Positions 25,450-34,477 of a DNA stretch of 64,000 nt are shown in pieces. The stretch's first letter is position 1. The number at the start of each line of letters is the position of its first letter. The position numbers and the translations under genes were made by a program. The notes under the pieces were generated by a model. It worked only from the letters and a program-made list of their open reading frames with translations, made no database searches and had not been told where the DNA came from. The DNA comes from RBC038 sp041390625 (GTDB lineage Bacteria > Chloroflexota > Dehalococcoidia > UBA2979). The DNA lies in the NCBI GenBank assembly GCA_041390625.1, contig JAWKPM010000006.1, forward strand, positions 1 through 64,000, given 5' to 3'.

Positions 25450-26820
25450 GTGCAAGAGACTCCCGCGGACGCGCCGACCGATGGTGGGCTTCGAGACTAC
25501 GTCGAGGTCATGCGGCGGCTGCTCGCGCGCGGGGGGTTTGAGCGGAGCGGCAACACTGCCGAGGCGGCGCGCTGGGACATCGACCACATCGTTCGCTACC
25601 TCGAAGGGCGCGGGCGGCCCGACGCGCGACCGACCGTGCACGTCGCCGGATCGAAGGGGAAGGGCTCCACGGCAGCGATGACGGAGTCGATCCTCCGCGC
25701 GGCCGGCGAGCACACCCTCCTGCTGACGAGCCCGGACCTGCACCAGGCGCGCGAGCGGGTCGCGATCGACGGCGCGCCGGTGGGGTACGAGGCGTTCGCG
25801 CGGCACGCCCGGACGCTCCTCGATGACCCGGCGACGGCGGGCTGGTCGTACTTCGAGCTGCTGACGGTGCTCGGGTGGCTGGCCGGAGCCGAGGCCGGCT
25901 GCGACCGGCAGGTGCTTGAGGTGGGCCTCGGTGGCCGCCTCGACACGACGAACGCCGTCGCGGCGAAGGACGTGGCCGTGATCACCGCGATCGACCTCGA
26001 GCACACCGCCATCCTCGGCGACACGATCCCGCAGATCGCGGGCGAGAAGGCCGGGATCATCACCGGGCCGTGCGCCGTCGTCGCGGCGCCGATGCGGGAG
26101 TCGGCCCTCGATGTCGTGCGGGCACGGGCGGCGGAGCGGGGCGCGTCGCTGCACGTCGTGAGCGAGGAGTGCGCGCTGCGGGTGGGGTCACAGGGCCTCG
26201 AGGAGCAGGTGTTCGATCTGCGAACGCCGGTGCGGACGTATCGCGGGCTGCACCTGCCCCTGCTGGGGCCGCATCAGCGCGAGAACGCCTCGGCGGCGGT
26301 GCGGGCGGCGGAGCTGGCGATCGAGGCGCGCGGCCTCGAGCTGCCGGAGGACGCGGTGACGCGCGGGTTGAAAGGCGTGCGGCTGCACGGCCGCTTCGAG
26401 GTGCTGCGGAAGCAGCCGCTGCTGATCGTGGACGGGCTGCACACGCCGCTGGCCGCGCGGCGCTTCCGGGAGACGGTGGCCGCGGCCGGCGTGCCGGCGC
26501 GTCGTGTCCTCGTGGTCGGGCTGCTGGCGGGGAAAGACGGCGAGGCAATCGCGCGCGAGCTGGTGCAGGTCTCGGACACGGTGGTGGTCGTGCCGCCGCG
26601 ATCGCCGCGGGCGGCCGATCCTCGGGAGGTGGTGCGCGAGTTCACGGCGGCCGGGGCGCTGGCGCAGCGCGCGTCCTCGCTCGCGGAGGGCCTCGAGCGG
26701 GCCGCCGAGCTCGGGGGCGAGCGGGCGGCGACGCTCGTCGTTGGGAGCCTCTACACCGTCGCGGAGGCGCGCGAGCTGGTGCTGGGCGTCACGGGCGACG
26801 CCGCGCTCGGTCTGCGCTGA
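25450..26820 (+). CDS. folC: Folylpolyglutamate synthase / dihydrofolate synthase
   Basis: This Mur-ligase-family enzyme of 456 residues adds glutamate to folates. It has the P-loop GSKGKGS (67-73), 'TSPDLHQARERVAIDG' (the FolC folate-site signature), 'EVGLGGRLDTTNAV', 'HTAILGDT-QIAGEKAGII' and 'VDGLHTP'. The start is the GTG at 25450; a TACACT box lies 8 nt before it, suggesting a leaderless message. In-frame sequence upstream is antisense to the DUF1122 gene. Confidence 0.93.
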   Translation: MQETPADAPTDGGLRDYVEVMRRLLARGGFERSGNTAEAARWDIDHIVRYLEGRGRPDARPTVHVAGSKGKGSTAAMTESILRAAGEHTLLLTSPDLHQARERVAIDGAPVGYEAFARHARTLLDDPATAGWSYFELLTVLGWLAGAEAGCDRQVLEVGLGGRLDTTNAVAAKDVAVITAIDLEHTAILGDTIPQIAGEKAGIITGPCAVVAAPMRESALDVVRARAAERGASLHVVSEECALRVGSQGLEEQVFDLRTPVRTYRGLHLPLLGPHQRENASAAVRAAELAIEARGLELPEDAVTRGLKGVRLHGRFEVLRKQPLLIVDGLHTPLAARRFRETVAAAGVPARRVLVVGLLAGKDGEAIARELVQVSDTVVVVPPRSPRAADPREVVREFTAAGALAQRASSLAEGLERAAELGGERAATLVVGSLYTVAEARELVLGVTGDAALGLR

Positions 26821-26862
26821 ATCTTCCGCGGACGGTAGACTCGGCCTCGAGGGAGCGCTGCC

Positions 26863-28122
26863 ATGGCAACCAGCAACGGGCGTCGTCGCGTCGTCGTGAC
26901 CGGCCTCGGGGTCGTCTGTCCGATCGGGAACGACGTCGCCTCGATGTGGGAGGCGGCGGTCGCGGGGCGTTCGGGCACGCGGCGGCTGACGCTCGTCGAC
27001 CCGACCGACTACCCGGCGCAGACCGGCGGCGAGGTGCAGAACTTCGATCCGACCGTGTACATGGACCGGCGCGACGCGCGCCGAATGGCGCGGTTCAGCC
27101 AGTTCGCTGTGGCAGCCGCGCGTCAGGCCGTGGAACAGGCGGCGTTGGACCTCGATGCCGTCGACCGCACGCGCGTCGGCGTGTTGTGCGGCAGCGGCGG
27201 CGGGGGCGTGCCGAACACGGACGAGACGATGCGCGTGATCGTCTCGCGCGGCGGGTCGCGCGTGGACCCGCTCTACTTCGCGAAGATGCTGCCGAACATG
27301 GCGGCCGGGAACGTCTCGATCCAGCTGGGGCTGCAGGGGTACTCGAACACCGTCTCGACGGCGTGTGCCGCCGGGACGCAGGCGATCGGCGACGCGGTCG
27401 AGGTGATTCGACGCGGGGCGGCGGACGTCATGCTGGCCGGGGGTGCCGAGGCGGGCATCTCCGAGCTGGGTCTCGCGGGGTTCGCAGCGATGCGCGCGCT
27501 GGCGACGGGGCACAACGGCGACCCGGAGCACGCGAGCCGGCCCTTCGACCGGGACCGCGACGGATTCTCACCCGGCGAGGGCTCGGGGTTCCTCGTGCTG
27601 GAGGCGCTGGAGCACGCGCAGGCGCGGGGCGCCACGCCGCTCGCGGAGGTCACGGGCTACGGCGTGACCTCGGACGCGACGTTCCTGGTGGCGCCGCCCG
27701 AGGACGGGTCGGGCGCGGCGCGGGCGATGCAGGCGGCGCTTGCCGACGCGGGCATCGGGCCGGAGGAAGTCGACTACCTCTCGGCGCATGCCACCTCGAC
27801 GGAGGCGGGCGACGTCGCGGAGACGCGCGCGATCAAGTCGGTCTTCGGAGAGCGGGCGTACGAACTGCCGGTGTCGGCGATGAAGTCGCAGATCGGGCAC
27901 CTGCTGGGTGGGGCCGGCGGGGTGGAGTCGGTGGCGGCGGTCCAGACGATCCTGACCGGGCAGATCGCGCCGACGATCAACCTCGAGCATCCCGACCCGG
28001 AGTGCGACCTCGACTACGTGCCGAACGTGTCGCGTCGGGCTGAGGTGCGGACGGTGATGAAGAACTCATTCGGCTTCGGCGGGCAGAACGCCGTGCTGAT
28101 CCTGCGCGCCTTCGAGGGGTAG
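26863..28122 (+). CDS. fabF: Beta-ketoacyl-ACP synthase II
   Basis: This condensing enzyme elongates acyl-ACP in fatty acid synthesis. The catalytic triad is C168 (STACAAG), H309 (SAHATST) and H346 with K341 (KSQIGH). The 419-residue length and 'FDRDRDGFSPGEGSG' are typical of FabF. A TAGACT box lies upstream and GAGGGAG provides the binding site. Other fab genes are not next to it. A strong terminator follows. Confidence 0.95.
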   Translation: MATSNGRRRVVVTGLGVVCPIGNDVASMWEAAVAGRSGTRRLTLVDPTDYPAQTGGEVQNFDPTVYMDRRDARRMARFSQFAVAAARQAVEQAALDLDAVDRTRVGVLCGSGGGGVPNTDETMRVIVSRGGSRVDPLYFAKMLPNMAAGNVSIQLGLQGYSNTVSTACAAGTQAIGDAVEVIRRGAADVMLAGGAEAGISELGLAGFAAMRALATGHNGDPEHASRPFDRDRDGFSPGEGSGFLVLEALEHAQARGATPLAEVTGYGVTSDATFLVAPPEDGSGAARAMQAALADAGIGPEEVDYLSAHATSTEAGDVAETRAIKSVFGERAYELPVSAMKSQIGHLLGGAGGVESVAAVQTILTGQIAPTINLEHPDPECDLDYVPNVSRRAEVRTVMKNSFGFGGQNAVLILRAFEG

Positions 28123-28152
28123 CCCGGGCCTCGGGCGCCGGCGTGAAACGCA

Positions 28153-28178
28153 ACGGACCGGGCGAGCGCCCGGTCCGT
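28153..28178 (+). terminator. Terminator after fabF
   Basis: An 11-bp perfect stem (ACGGACCGGGC, 28153-28163, against 28168-28178) with a GAGC loop lies between fabF and the convergent SWIM gene. A short T-containing stretch follows on the plus strand. Confidence 0.8.
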
Positions 28179-28202
28179 CGTCGTACTACCTCGGGCGGTT
28201 CG

Positions 28203-28451
28203 TCAGGCGACGGGCATCGTGCCGGTGGGGACCATGCCCTCGAGCAGGTGCTCCAGCGCCATGCTGTGCGCGCAGACGTGGTGGTGGTCGAAGAACTCGC
28301 AGCCGCAGCGCCACTCGCCGTCGGAGAGCGTCACCTCGTGCGCGTCGTTGTCACCACGCACGGTCACCGTCATGGTCTGAAAGGTGAAACGGTCGCGCTC
28401 CGCCGCGTAGCGGTGCGCCTTCTCGACCTTCCCGATCAGTCCCGAGTCCAT
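28203..28451 (-). CDS. Small SWIM zinc-finger protein
   Basis: An 82-residue protein from the ATG at 28451. It has a beta-rich N-terminal half ('FTFQTMTVTVRGDNDAHEV') and a SWIM-type zinc finger, C-G-C followed by C-A-H ('EWRCGCEFFDHHHVCAHS'). SWIM fingers bind nucleic acid or protein. The role is unknown. It stands alone between the fabF terminator and the terminator of the thpR operon. Confidence 0.8.
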   Translation of the reverse strand: MDSGLIGKVEKAHRYAAERDRFTFQTMTVTVRGDNDAHEVTLSDGEWRCGCEFFDHHHVCAHSMALEHLLEGMVPTGTMPVA

Positions 28452-28497
28452 CTGGCCTCCGTTCCCTGCCCTGCGTTGCTCGTTCTCGGGGAGAACA

Positions 28498-28532
28498 GAA
28501 AACGGGCGCATCGCTGCACGCGATACGCCCGT
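28498..28532 (-). terminator. Terminator of the amidohydrolase-thpR operon
   Basis: On the minus strand a 13-bp stem (arms 28532-28520 and 28514-28502, one G-U pair) with a 5-nt loop is followed by UUUUCUG. It lies 63 nt after thpR and upstream of the SWIM gene, so the SWIM gene must have its own promoter. Confidence 0.85.
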
Positions 28533-28594
28533 CTAGCGCTTGCTCCGAGAGGCTGCTGGTGTTCCAGGCATCGACCGCCCCTCCGACCTCGACG

Positions 28595-29248
28595 CTACGC
28601 CCCGGCCTGAGGCGCGTCAACTTCGCGCCCGGCGTCACGATCGTCGGTCGGTCCTCCGCGATCCGATAGGCCATGTTTCGACAGGACTTCGTAGCGCGGG
28701 CCGCGCGGACCGAGGTGCGAGCGGACGAGCACGATGCGCTCGACGGCAACTTCCTCGGACGGGGCGAGGACGGGGGCTACGTCCTCGACGGCGCGGGCGA
28801 TCGCGCGCCTCGCCTCGCGGGTCGCGCGCTCTCGGACGCGGGCGAGGGTGAGGTGGGGGTTCGGGGCGTTGCACGGCGGCTCGAGGCCGACGCCGGCACG
28901 GGCCGCGCGGTCGACGTCGGTGGCCAGGGCATCGAGGGCGGGCGCGTCTCCGGCGAGCGCGAGCCAGACCACGCGGGCGCGGTCGGGCCGGCCGAAGATC
29001 GCCGGCGCCTCGGTGCGGAGCGACAGCACCTCGGCGCGGGCGACCTCATCGAGGGCGTCGCGCAGCGCATCGAGGTGCGATTCCTCGACCTCGCCGAGGA
29101 ACGACAGCGTCACGTGCATCAGGTCGGGCGCCACCCAGCGGAGGGCGCGGGCGTCGTCGGCATCGAGGGCGGCCTCGATGCCGCGTCGTGCCTCGAGCGC
29201 CGCGTCGCGCCAGGCAGGTGCGGCCTCGATGGCGACGAACAGTCTCAT
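28595..29248 (-). CDS. thpR: RNA 2',3'-cyclic phosphodiesterase (2'-5' RNA ligase family)
   Basis: A 2H-phosphoesterase of about 217 residues. Two catalytic H-x-T motifs are present, H45-V-T47 (HVTLSFLG) and H132-L-T134 (HLTLARV), and 'RLFVAIE' is the usual N terminus. The extra C-terminal 30 residues are Asp/Arg-rich and probably disordered. The ATG overlaps the stop of the amidohydrolase gene (ATGA), so they are co-translated. It opens 2',3'-cyclic phosphates on RNA. Confidence 0.92.
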   Translation of the reverse strand: MRLFVAIEAAPAWRDAALEARRGIEAALDADDARALRWVAPDLMHVTLSFLGEVEESHLDALRDALDEVARAEVLSLRTEAPAIFGRPDRARVVWLALAGDAPALDALATDVDRAARAGVGLEPPCNAPNPHLTLARVRERATREARRAIARAVEDVAPVLAPSEEVAVERIVLVRSHLGPRGPRYEVLSKHGLSDRGGPTDDRDAGREVDAPQAGA

Positions 29249-30096
29249 CGAGCGGGGGGCGGCTCGATGCCGAGGAAGCGGGCGGCGTTCTCCCCCAGGA
29301 AGGCGCGGCGCGTCGCCTCGTCCTCGACGGCGACCTCGAGATCCGCGCGGTCCTCCTGCTGCGCGCGCAGGGGGAAGTCCGAGCCCCACATCACGGCGTT
29401 AGTGCCGACGAGGCCGGCGCCCAGATCGAAGACGCGCGGCTCGTAGAGGAAGCGGGTCGCGGCGGTGTCGAAGGCGAGGCGGCCGGCCTCGATGACGGCG
29501 CGCACCTCGGGCATCAGCCCGAAGAAGGGGAAGCCGCCGCCCCAGTGTGCGGCGATGACGCGGAGGTCGGGATGCGCCTCGAGGGTGCGCCAGAGGTCGG
29601 CGGGGGTGTGGCCGCCGGTCTTGCCGGCGTAGGCGTGCCCCGCAGCCTCGGAGGCGTGGACGAGCACGGGCAGGCCGCGGGTGGCGGCGGCGACGAGTAG
29701 CGTCTCGAGGTGATCGGGGTCGGCCTGGCCGAGACGGACCTCGCCGAAGCCGCGGGCGCCCAGGCGGACGAGGCGGTCGATCGCGTCCTCGAATGCCTCG
29801 GGAGGCGTGCCGGCGAAGGGGACGAAGGGGACGAGACGTCCGCCGGAGGCCGCGGCCTCGTCGAGGAGGTAGGCGGCGTGCTCCTCGGCCATGGCGGGGT
29901 CGCGCCACCAGAAGCCGCAGACGACCGCGACGTCGACGCCCGCCTCGTCCATCGATGCCAGCAGGGCCTCGGCGCTGACCATGCGCGCCTTCGCGGAGCC
30001 GTAGAGCTCGGCGAAGCCGTCGTCGAGGGGCACGAGGCGGCCTCGACGGGCGATCATGCGGGGCGGAAACATGTGTGTGTGAACGTCGACGATCAT
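29245..30096 (-). CDS. Amidohydrolase family 2 (TIM-barrel metal hydrolase)
   Basis: A 283-residue protein from the ATG at 30096: 'IVDVHTHMFPP' gives the H6-x-H8 metal site, 'HASEAAGH' and 'AAHWGGG' the next His ligands, and 'MWGSDFP' the catalytic Asp. Members of this family are hydrolases or decarboxylases of small carboxylic acids; the substrate is unknown. A TACGAT box 8 nt before the ATG suggests a leaderless message, in a short divergent region shared with scpB. It is coupled to thpR. Confidence 0.88.
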   Translation of the reverse strand: MIVDVHTHMFPPRMIARRGRLVPLDDGFAELYGSAKARMVSAEALLASMDEAGVDVAVVCGFWWRDPAMAEEHAAYLLDEAAASGGRLVPFVPFAGTPPEAFEDAIDRLVRLGARGFGEVRLGQADPDHLETLLVAAATRGLPVLVHASEAAGHAYAGKTGGHTPADLWRTLEAHPDLRVIAAHWGGGFPFFGLMPEVRAVIEAGRLAFDTAATRFLYEPRVFDLGAGLVGTNAVMWGSDFPLRAQQEDRADLEVAVEDEATRRAFLGENAARFLGIEPPPAR

Positions 30097-30231
30097 CGTT
30101 CGCCATCGTACGGGGACGGCGTTTCGGACGCCTCGGAGGTTCGGGTGAGGGATTGGGACGCATCCGGTACGATGGCACTCAGCGGCAGCGGCCGGCCCAG
30201 CGGGCTGGCCTCGAGGGGTGACGAGGAACGC

Positions 30232-31269
30232 ATGCCCGACCGGCCCGTGGATGCGCTCGAGGAAGCGATCGAAGCGGTGATCGACGCCGCGGAGGACGCC
30301 GACGACGAGGCCTCGGACGAGGTCGCGTCGTCCGATGCATCCGGCCAGGTGGAGGAATCGCCGAACGCGACCGAGGCGGGCGCGCTCGCGGCCGATGAAG
30401 TCGGCTCCGACCTCGAGGATGAGTCCGACGCCTCGGATGAGGTGGACGCCGACGCCGCGGGTGACGAGGACGAGGCCGACGCCCCGCTGCCGGAGCATCT
30501 GCCTTCGCTGATTGAATCGCTGCTGTTCGTCTCCGACGGCCCCGTCGAGGAACGCATCCTCGCGCGGGTGCTCGGCGTGCGGACGCGGGTCGTGGTCAAC
30601 GCCCTCGAGGTGCTGCGCGAGCGGCTGGAGGGGACGGGCGTGCGTCTGCAGCTGGGGCCCGACGGGGCGCAGCTGGTGACGGCACCGGAGTCCGCCACGT
30701 ACGTCGAGGGCTTCCTCGGCCTCGAGCAGGGGCGGCGGCTCTCGAATGCTGCGCTCGAGGTCCTCGCGATCGTGGCGTACCGCCAGCCGGTGACGCGCGC
30801 GACGGTCGAGGCGATTCGCGGCGTCAGCAGCGACGGCGCGATCCAGACGCTGCGCGCACGGGGCCTGATCGAGGACGGCGGCCGCGCCCAGGGGCCCGGC
30901 CGCCCGACGCTCTTCGTGACTTCGCAGCGGTTCCTCGAGCACTTCGGCCTCGAGAGCTCGGGCGAGCTGCCGGAGCTCGGCGACTACGAGCTGCCGCCAC
31001 CGGATGCGCCGCAGCCGATGCGCCTCGATACTTCGGGCGGCGCGCCGAGTAGCGAGCCGCGTCCCGAGGATGTGGTGGCGGAGCGCCTCGTGCGGCTCGC
31101 GCGCGCGGCGGTGCGTTCGATGCGCCCGACGACGGAGTGGCAACGGCGGCGGACCGGCGGGCCGGTGACCGTGCCCTCGACGGGGACGACGGAGCTGCCG
31201 GCGGCGCGCGTCAGCCCCCCCTCGAGCGGCAAGTCCTCACCGCCCGGCGTACAGCGCCCGCTGATCTAG
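30232..31269 (+). CDS. scpB: Segregation and condensation protein B with long acidic N terminus
   Basis: ScpB is the winged-helix partner of ScpA-SMC condensin. The core (about residues 85-260) has 'LIESLLFVSDGPV', 'RLSNAALEVLAIVAYRQPVTR', 'IRGVSSDGAIQTL' and 'GRPTLFVTS-RFLEHFGL'. The first 85 residues are an unusual Asp/Glu/Ala tail, and the C-terminal 80 are Pro/Arg-rich and low complexity. The ATG at 30232 has GAGGA before it; an earlier start is possible. scpA is not in the window. DUF503 follows after 15 bp. Confidence 0.92.
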   Translation: MPDRPVDALEEAIEAVIDAAEDADDEASDEVASSDASGQVEESPNATEAGALAADEVGSDLEDESDASDEVDADAAGDEDEADAPLPEHLPSLIESLLFVSDGPVEERILARVLGVRTRVVVNALEVLRERLEGTGVRLQLGPDGAQLVTAPESATYVEGFLGLEQGRRLSNAALEVLAIVAYRQPVTRATVEAIRGVSSDGAIQTLRARGLIEDGGRAQGPGRPTLFVTSQRFLEHFGLESSGELPELGDYELPPPDAPQPMRLDTSGGAPSSEPRPEDVVAERLVRLARAAVRSMRPTTEWQRRRTGGPVTVPSTGTTELPAARVSPPSSGKSSPPGVQRPLI

Positions 31270-31284
31270 CCGGTCACCGCCTCG

Positions 31285-31584
31285 ATGGTGGTCGTTGCCG
31301 CCCTGCTCACCCTGCACCTGCCCGGCGTCCAGAGCCTGAAGGACAAGCGCGCGATCGTGCGCTCGCTGGTCGAGCGGCTGCGCGTGCGGCGGCAGGTCTC
31401 GGCGGCCGAGGTGGGGCTGCAGGACCGCCTGCAGGGGGCGCAAGTGGGCTTCGCGGTGGTGTCGCGTGACTTCGCGACGGCGCGGGGTGTGGCCGACGAG
31501 CTGCGGCGCTACGTCGACGACGAGCTGATCGGCAAGGGCGAGGTCGTGCGCGCGGACCTCGAGGAGCTGTCGATCGAGGGCTGA
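31285..31584 (+). CDS. DUF503 (YlxP-like) protein
   Basis: The 99-residue protein matches the DUF503 family closely: 'TLHLPGVQSLKDKRAIVRSLVERLR', 'VSAAEVGLQD' and 'GFAVVSRD'. In Firmicutes the gene (ylxP) sits with rbfA in the nusA-infB region and has been linked to ribosome maturation, but the function is not established. Here it is downstream of scpB instead. It ends before a strong terminator. Confidence 0.9.
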   Translation: MVVVAALLTLHLPGVQSLKDKRAIVRSLVERLRVRRQVSAAEVGLQDRLQGAQVGFAVVSRDFATARGVADELRRYVDDELIGKGEVVRADLEELSIEG

Positions 31585-31604
31585 CCTCGTGAGGATGGAC
31601 GCAG

Positions 31605-31629
31605 CGAGGGCGCCCGATGGGCGCCCTCG
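31605..31629. terminator. Terminator after DUF503
   Basis: An 11-bp perfect stem (CGAGGGCGCCC, 31605-31615, against 31619-31629) with a GAT loop lies 20 bp past the DUF503 stop and close to the end of the convergent small gene. It is followed by a T-containing stretch. Confidence 0.8.
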
Positions 31630-31677
31630 ACTGTTGTGCCTGGGTCTACTGGGTCGTGCGACCTCGTGGACCTCGCT

Positions 31678-31815
31678 CTAGGAAGCGAGGTACGAGGACA
31701 GCGACGCCGCGCGGAAGGCGCGGTCGAGGTCGCGGCGGGACTCCTTGATCAGGGGGGCGTTGAGGCGGCCACCCTGGAGGATCGCGCTGTAGAACTCGAA
31801 GCGGGTCGTTCGCAT
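31678..31815 (-). CDS. Possible small protein of 45 residues
   Basis: From the ATG at 31815 (AAGGATCCAGGG upstream) a short frame encodes a basic, helical peptide with the segments 'FEFYSAILQGGRLNAPLIKE' and 'LDRAFRAASLSSYLAS'. The codon pattern is like a real gene, and the upstream 240 bp is unusually AT-rich and contains promoter-like sequence. No family is recognised. It could also be a decayed remnant. Confidence 0.4.
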   Translation of the reverse strand: MRTTRFEFYSAILQGGRLNAPLIKESRRDLDRAFRAASLSSYLAS

Positions 31816-31936
31816 CCCTGGATCCTTCCCTGTTCGGCCTGGGCCTCGCCCTCGACCGCCAGACGTTCCGCGTGTCGTGCTCCCGATGAGCCCTCCACGC
31901 AAGAACTAGTGTGAATGCCCCAGACCGTGACTGCAA

Positions 31937-31950
31937 GTGAATGTGTTCAC
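31937..31950. promoter_or_regulatory. Inverted repeat in an AT-rich intergenic stretch
   Basis: GTGAA-TGTG-TTCAC is a perfect inverted repeat inside the 240-bp AT-richer gap between rimO and the small gene. Nearby TTGTGA/TTGCAG could serve as -35 boxes on the minus strand. A regulator site is possible but unproven. The rest of the gap shows nothing I can name. Confidence 0.35.
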
Positions 31951-32055
31951 AAGCGGGTTAACATCACGTTACGAGTTGGGGTCGTTCCGCATCCATCATC
32001 GGCACGAAGGGTCGAGGCCTGAATAGGCCTGACAGGGTGGCAGGCTCGCGGCGCC

Positions 32056-33360
32056 TCAGGCCGTGACGGGGGCCTCGAGCGGCGAGCAGAGCAGGTCGTA
32101 GTGGAGGGCGCCGTCGACGCGGGCGGGGATGATCGCGCCGGCGGGGAAGCTGCCGCGGAGCATCGCCAGGCCATCGACCTCGGGGGCGTCGCGCATCGTG
32201 CGGCCGATGACGAGCGGTGAGCCGTCCTGCGCCTCGACGGGCTCGGCGGACTCGACGAGCACATCGAGCGTGCGGCCGACCTGGGCGCGGTTCGACTCGA
32301 GCGAGATCGACTGGGCGAGCTCCATCAGGCGGGCGTAGCGCTTCTTCATCACCCTCGACGGCACGCGCGCCTCGAGATCGGCGGCCGGCGTGCCGGGCTG
32401 GGGTGAGTACGTGAAGGCGCCGATGTGGTCGAAGCGCTCGCGCTCGGCAAACTCGAGGAGCTCGCGGAACTCGGTTTCCGTCTCGCCAGGGAAGCCGACG
32501 ATGAAGGTCGTGCGCAGGGTCACGTCGGGGATCGCCTCGCGGATCGTCTCGAGCGAGCGGCGCGCAACGGCGAGGCCGGGGCGCTTCATGCGGCGGAGCA
32601 CGGCATCGGAGCCGTGCTGGAGCGGCATGTCGAGATAGGGGACGACGTTCGGGAGGCGCGCCATCGTCTCGGCGAGACGCTTCGTCACGCGACCGGGGTA
32701 GGCGTACATCAGGCGGATCCAGGGGACCTCGGGCACGGCCTCGGCGAGCTGCTCGAGGAGGGTGGCGAGGCCGTCGCGCTCGCCCTCGTCCTCGCCGTAG
32801 GCGGTCGAGTCCTGGGCAACGAGCACGAGCTCCTTCACGCCCATGGCGGCGTGCCAGCGGGCCTCCGCGATCAGCCTCGATGCCTCCATCGAGTGCATGC
32901 GGCCCTTGATGGTCGGGATGATGCAGAAGGTGCAGGGGCGGTCGCAGCCGTCCGAGATCTTGAGGTAGGCGCTGGGCCCGCCGGCGCCGAAGGGCTGGGC
33001 AGGGATGTCGTAGGTCTCGACGGCGGGACCGAGGTCGGCAGCGATCTCGTCCCAGGCCTCGACGCCGAAGGTGGCGTCGACGTCGGGGACGGCGCTGGTG
33101 ACCTCGTCGCGGGCGATCTCGGTCATGCAGCCGACGACGTAGAGGCGCTGGTCGGCGCGCCTCGACGCGTCGAGCTCGCGGATGACGCCCACGGACTCGT
33201 CCTTCGCGGCATCGATGAAGCCGCAGGTGTTGACGATCAGGAGGTCGGCGTCATCGGGCGCGCCCACGGCTCGATGGCCGCCGTTGCGCAGCGACTGCTC
33301 GAGGCGCATGGAGTCGACGGTGTTCTTGGCGCAGCCGAGGGTGATGAGGTGATACCGCAC
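32056..33360 (-). CDS. rimO: Ribosomal protein uS12 methylthiotransferase
   Basis: RimO adds a methylthio group to an Asp of ribosomal protein S12. The N-terminal MTTase domain has cluster cysteines C10, C46 and C78. The radical SAM motif is C139, C143, C146 (CDRPCTFC). The 'VPYLDMPLQHGSD' and 'VGFPGET' segments follow, then a C-terminal TRAM domain. 434 residues is normal. The start is GTG (33360). It is in line with the RodZ-like gene upstream, an arrangement also seen near rodZ in other phyla. Confidence 0.94.
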   Translation of the reverse strand: MRYHLITLGCAKNTVDSMRLEQSLRNGGHRAVGAPDDADLLIVNTCGFIDAAKDESVGVIRELDASRRADQRLYVVGCMTEIARDEVTSAVPDVDATFGVEAWDEIAADLGPAVETYDIPAQPFGAGGPSAYLKISDGCDRPCTFCIIPTIKGRMHSMEASRLIAEARWHAAMGVKELVLVAQDSTAYGEDEGERDGLATLLEQLAEAVPEVPWIRLMYAYPGRVTKRLAETMARLPNVVPYLDMPLQHGSDAVLRRMKRPGLAVARRSLETIREAIPDVTLRTTFIVGFPGETETEFRELLEFAERERFDHIGAFTYSPQPGTPAADLEARVPSRVMKKRYARLMELAQSISLESNRAQVGRTLDVLVESAEPVEAQDGSPLVIGRTMRDAPEVDGLAMLRGSFPAGAIIPARVDGALHYDLLCSPLEAPVTA

Positions 33361-33403
33361 CCGGTCAGGCTGGGCCTCGGGGCGTCCGGCGTCAACTCGG
33401 GGA

Positions 33404-34477
33404 TCAGTTTGCGGGGGTGCCCTGGGAGACGATGAGGGTCACGCTGGTGTTGGAGGAGGCGGCTTCGCCCGGGGACGGGGCCTGGTCGAAGACGACGCCG
33501 GCCGGCGTCGTCTCGCTGTTCACCTCGATCACGACGAAGGGCAGATTGAGGTCGTCGAGCACCTGCTCGGCCTCGCCGCGGAGGACGCCCCGGAAGTCGG
33601 GCATGCGCCCGTCCTCGAAGGGCGCGACGGTCGCGACGGCGGGCGCGACTTCGGTGGCGGTTGGGGTCGTCGCCTGCGCCTCGGGTGTCGAGGTCGGCGG
33701 CACGGGGGTGGTGGTCACGGTGACGGCCGCCGTCTCGGTCGCGGCGGCCTCGGTGGCGGTCGAGTCGGGCGGGCCGGCCGCCGTGCCCTCGATGCCGGCC
33801 GGTGAGGTGGCGACGGCCGCCGTGCCGCCGCCGTCCGCGGAGCCGTCGGGCAGCAACTGGAACATGCCGAAGACGGCGGCGGCGCCGAGCACGATCGCGC
33901 CGGCGGCGAGAGCGAGCGGCCTCGGTCGCACGGGCGGCAGCGACACCTGCACGCCGTCGGTGCGGGAGCGGCGCAGCCCAGCGGCCGGCTCGAGCTCGGG
34001 CGGGCGCGGGAGGTTCTTCGGGACGAGGCTGCGCACCAGGTCGGTGTCGAGGCCGAGGAAGCGACCGTACGACCTCGCGAAGCCGCGCACGTAGACGGGG
34101 GCCGGGAGGACCTCCCAGTTCTCGGCCTCGAGCGCCTCGAGGTAGGCGGGATTGATCCGCGTCGCCTGTGAGACGTCGAGCAGGGTGACGGCGCGGCGGC
34201 GGCGCGTCTCGCGCAGGAGCGGGCCGAGGGTCAGCGGTGGCGGGGGTGGCTCAGGGGCGCGGCGGTTGCCCGGGTCATCGAGGCTGTCTGCGTCCTCGAG
34301 GTCTTCGATGTCGTCGAGGTCGTCCGGGTCGTTCGCCATGCGGCGGCGGCCGCCCGCGCCCTCGTGGAGGGCCGAGGCGAGCGGGTGGAGGTCGATCGGG
34401 TCCGCCCCGGCCTCGAGGTCGTGCGACTCGCCGGCGCGATCGGCCGGGCGGCGGGGCGGCCCGGGCTCAGGCGACAT
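33404..34477 (-). CDS. RodZ-like membrane protein: HTH_25, one TM helix, PASTA domain
   Basis: The cytoplasmic part has a RodZ-type HTH ('LGPLLRETRRRRAVTLLDVS', 'INPAYLEALEAENWEVLPAPVYVRGFARSY'). A transmembrane helix ('LALAAGAIVLGAAAVFGMF') and a Thr/Ala/Pro-rich extracytoplasmic linker follow. One C-terminal PASTA domain ('MPDFRGVLRGEAEQVLDDL') replaces the usual RodZ C-terminal domain. This suggests a cell-shape protein that can sense cell-wall fragments. The N-terminal extension before ATG 34339 is acidic but has coding-like third-position GC content; the start at 34477 is uncertain. Confidence 0.85.
   Translation of the reverse strand: MSPEPGPPRRPADRAGESHDLEAGADPIDLHPLASALHEGAGGRRRMANDPDDLDDIEDLEDADSLDDPGNRRAPEPPPPPLTLGPLLRETRRRRAVTLLDVSQATRINPAYLEALEAENWEVLPAPVYVRGFARSYGRFLGLDTDLVRSLVPKNLPRPPELEPAAGLRRSRTDGVQVSLPPVRPRPLALAAGAIVLGAAAVFGMFQLLPDGSADGGGTAAVATSPAGIEGTAAGPPDSTATEAAATETAAVTVTTTPVPPTSTPEAQATTPTATEVAPAVATVAPFEDGRMPDFRGVLRGEAEQVLDDLNLPFVVIEVNSETTPAGVVFDQAPSPGEAASSNTSVTLIVSQGTPAN

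Noticed and set aside
31816..32055. A small RNA gene in the AT-rich gap before rimO
   Set aside because: There is an inverted repeat and promoter-like sequence, but no matching terminator or stable long-range fold that I can see, so only the repeat is listed.
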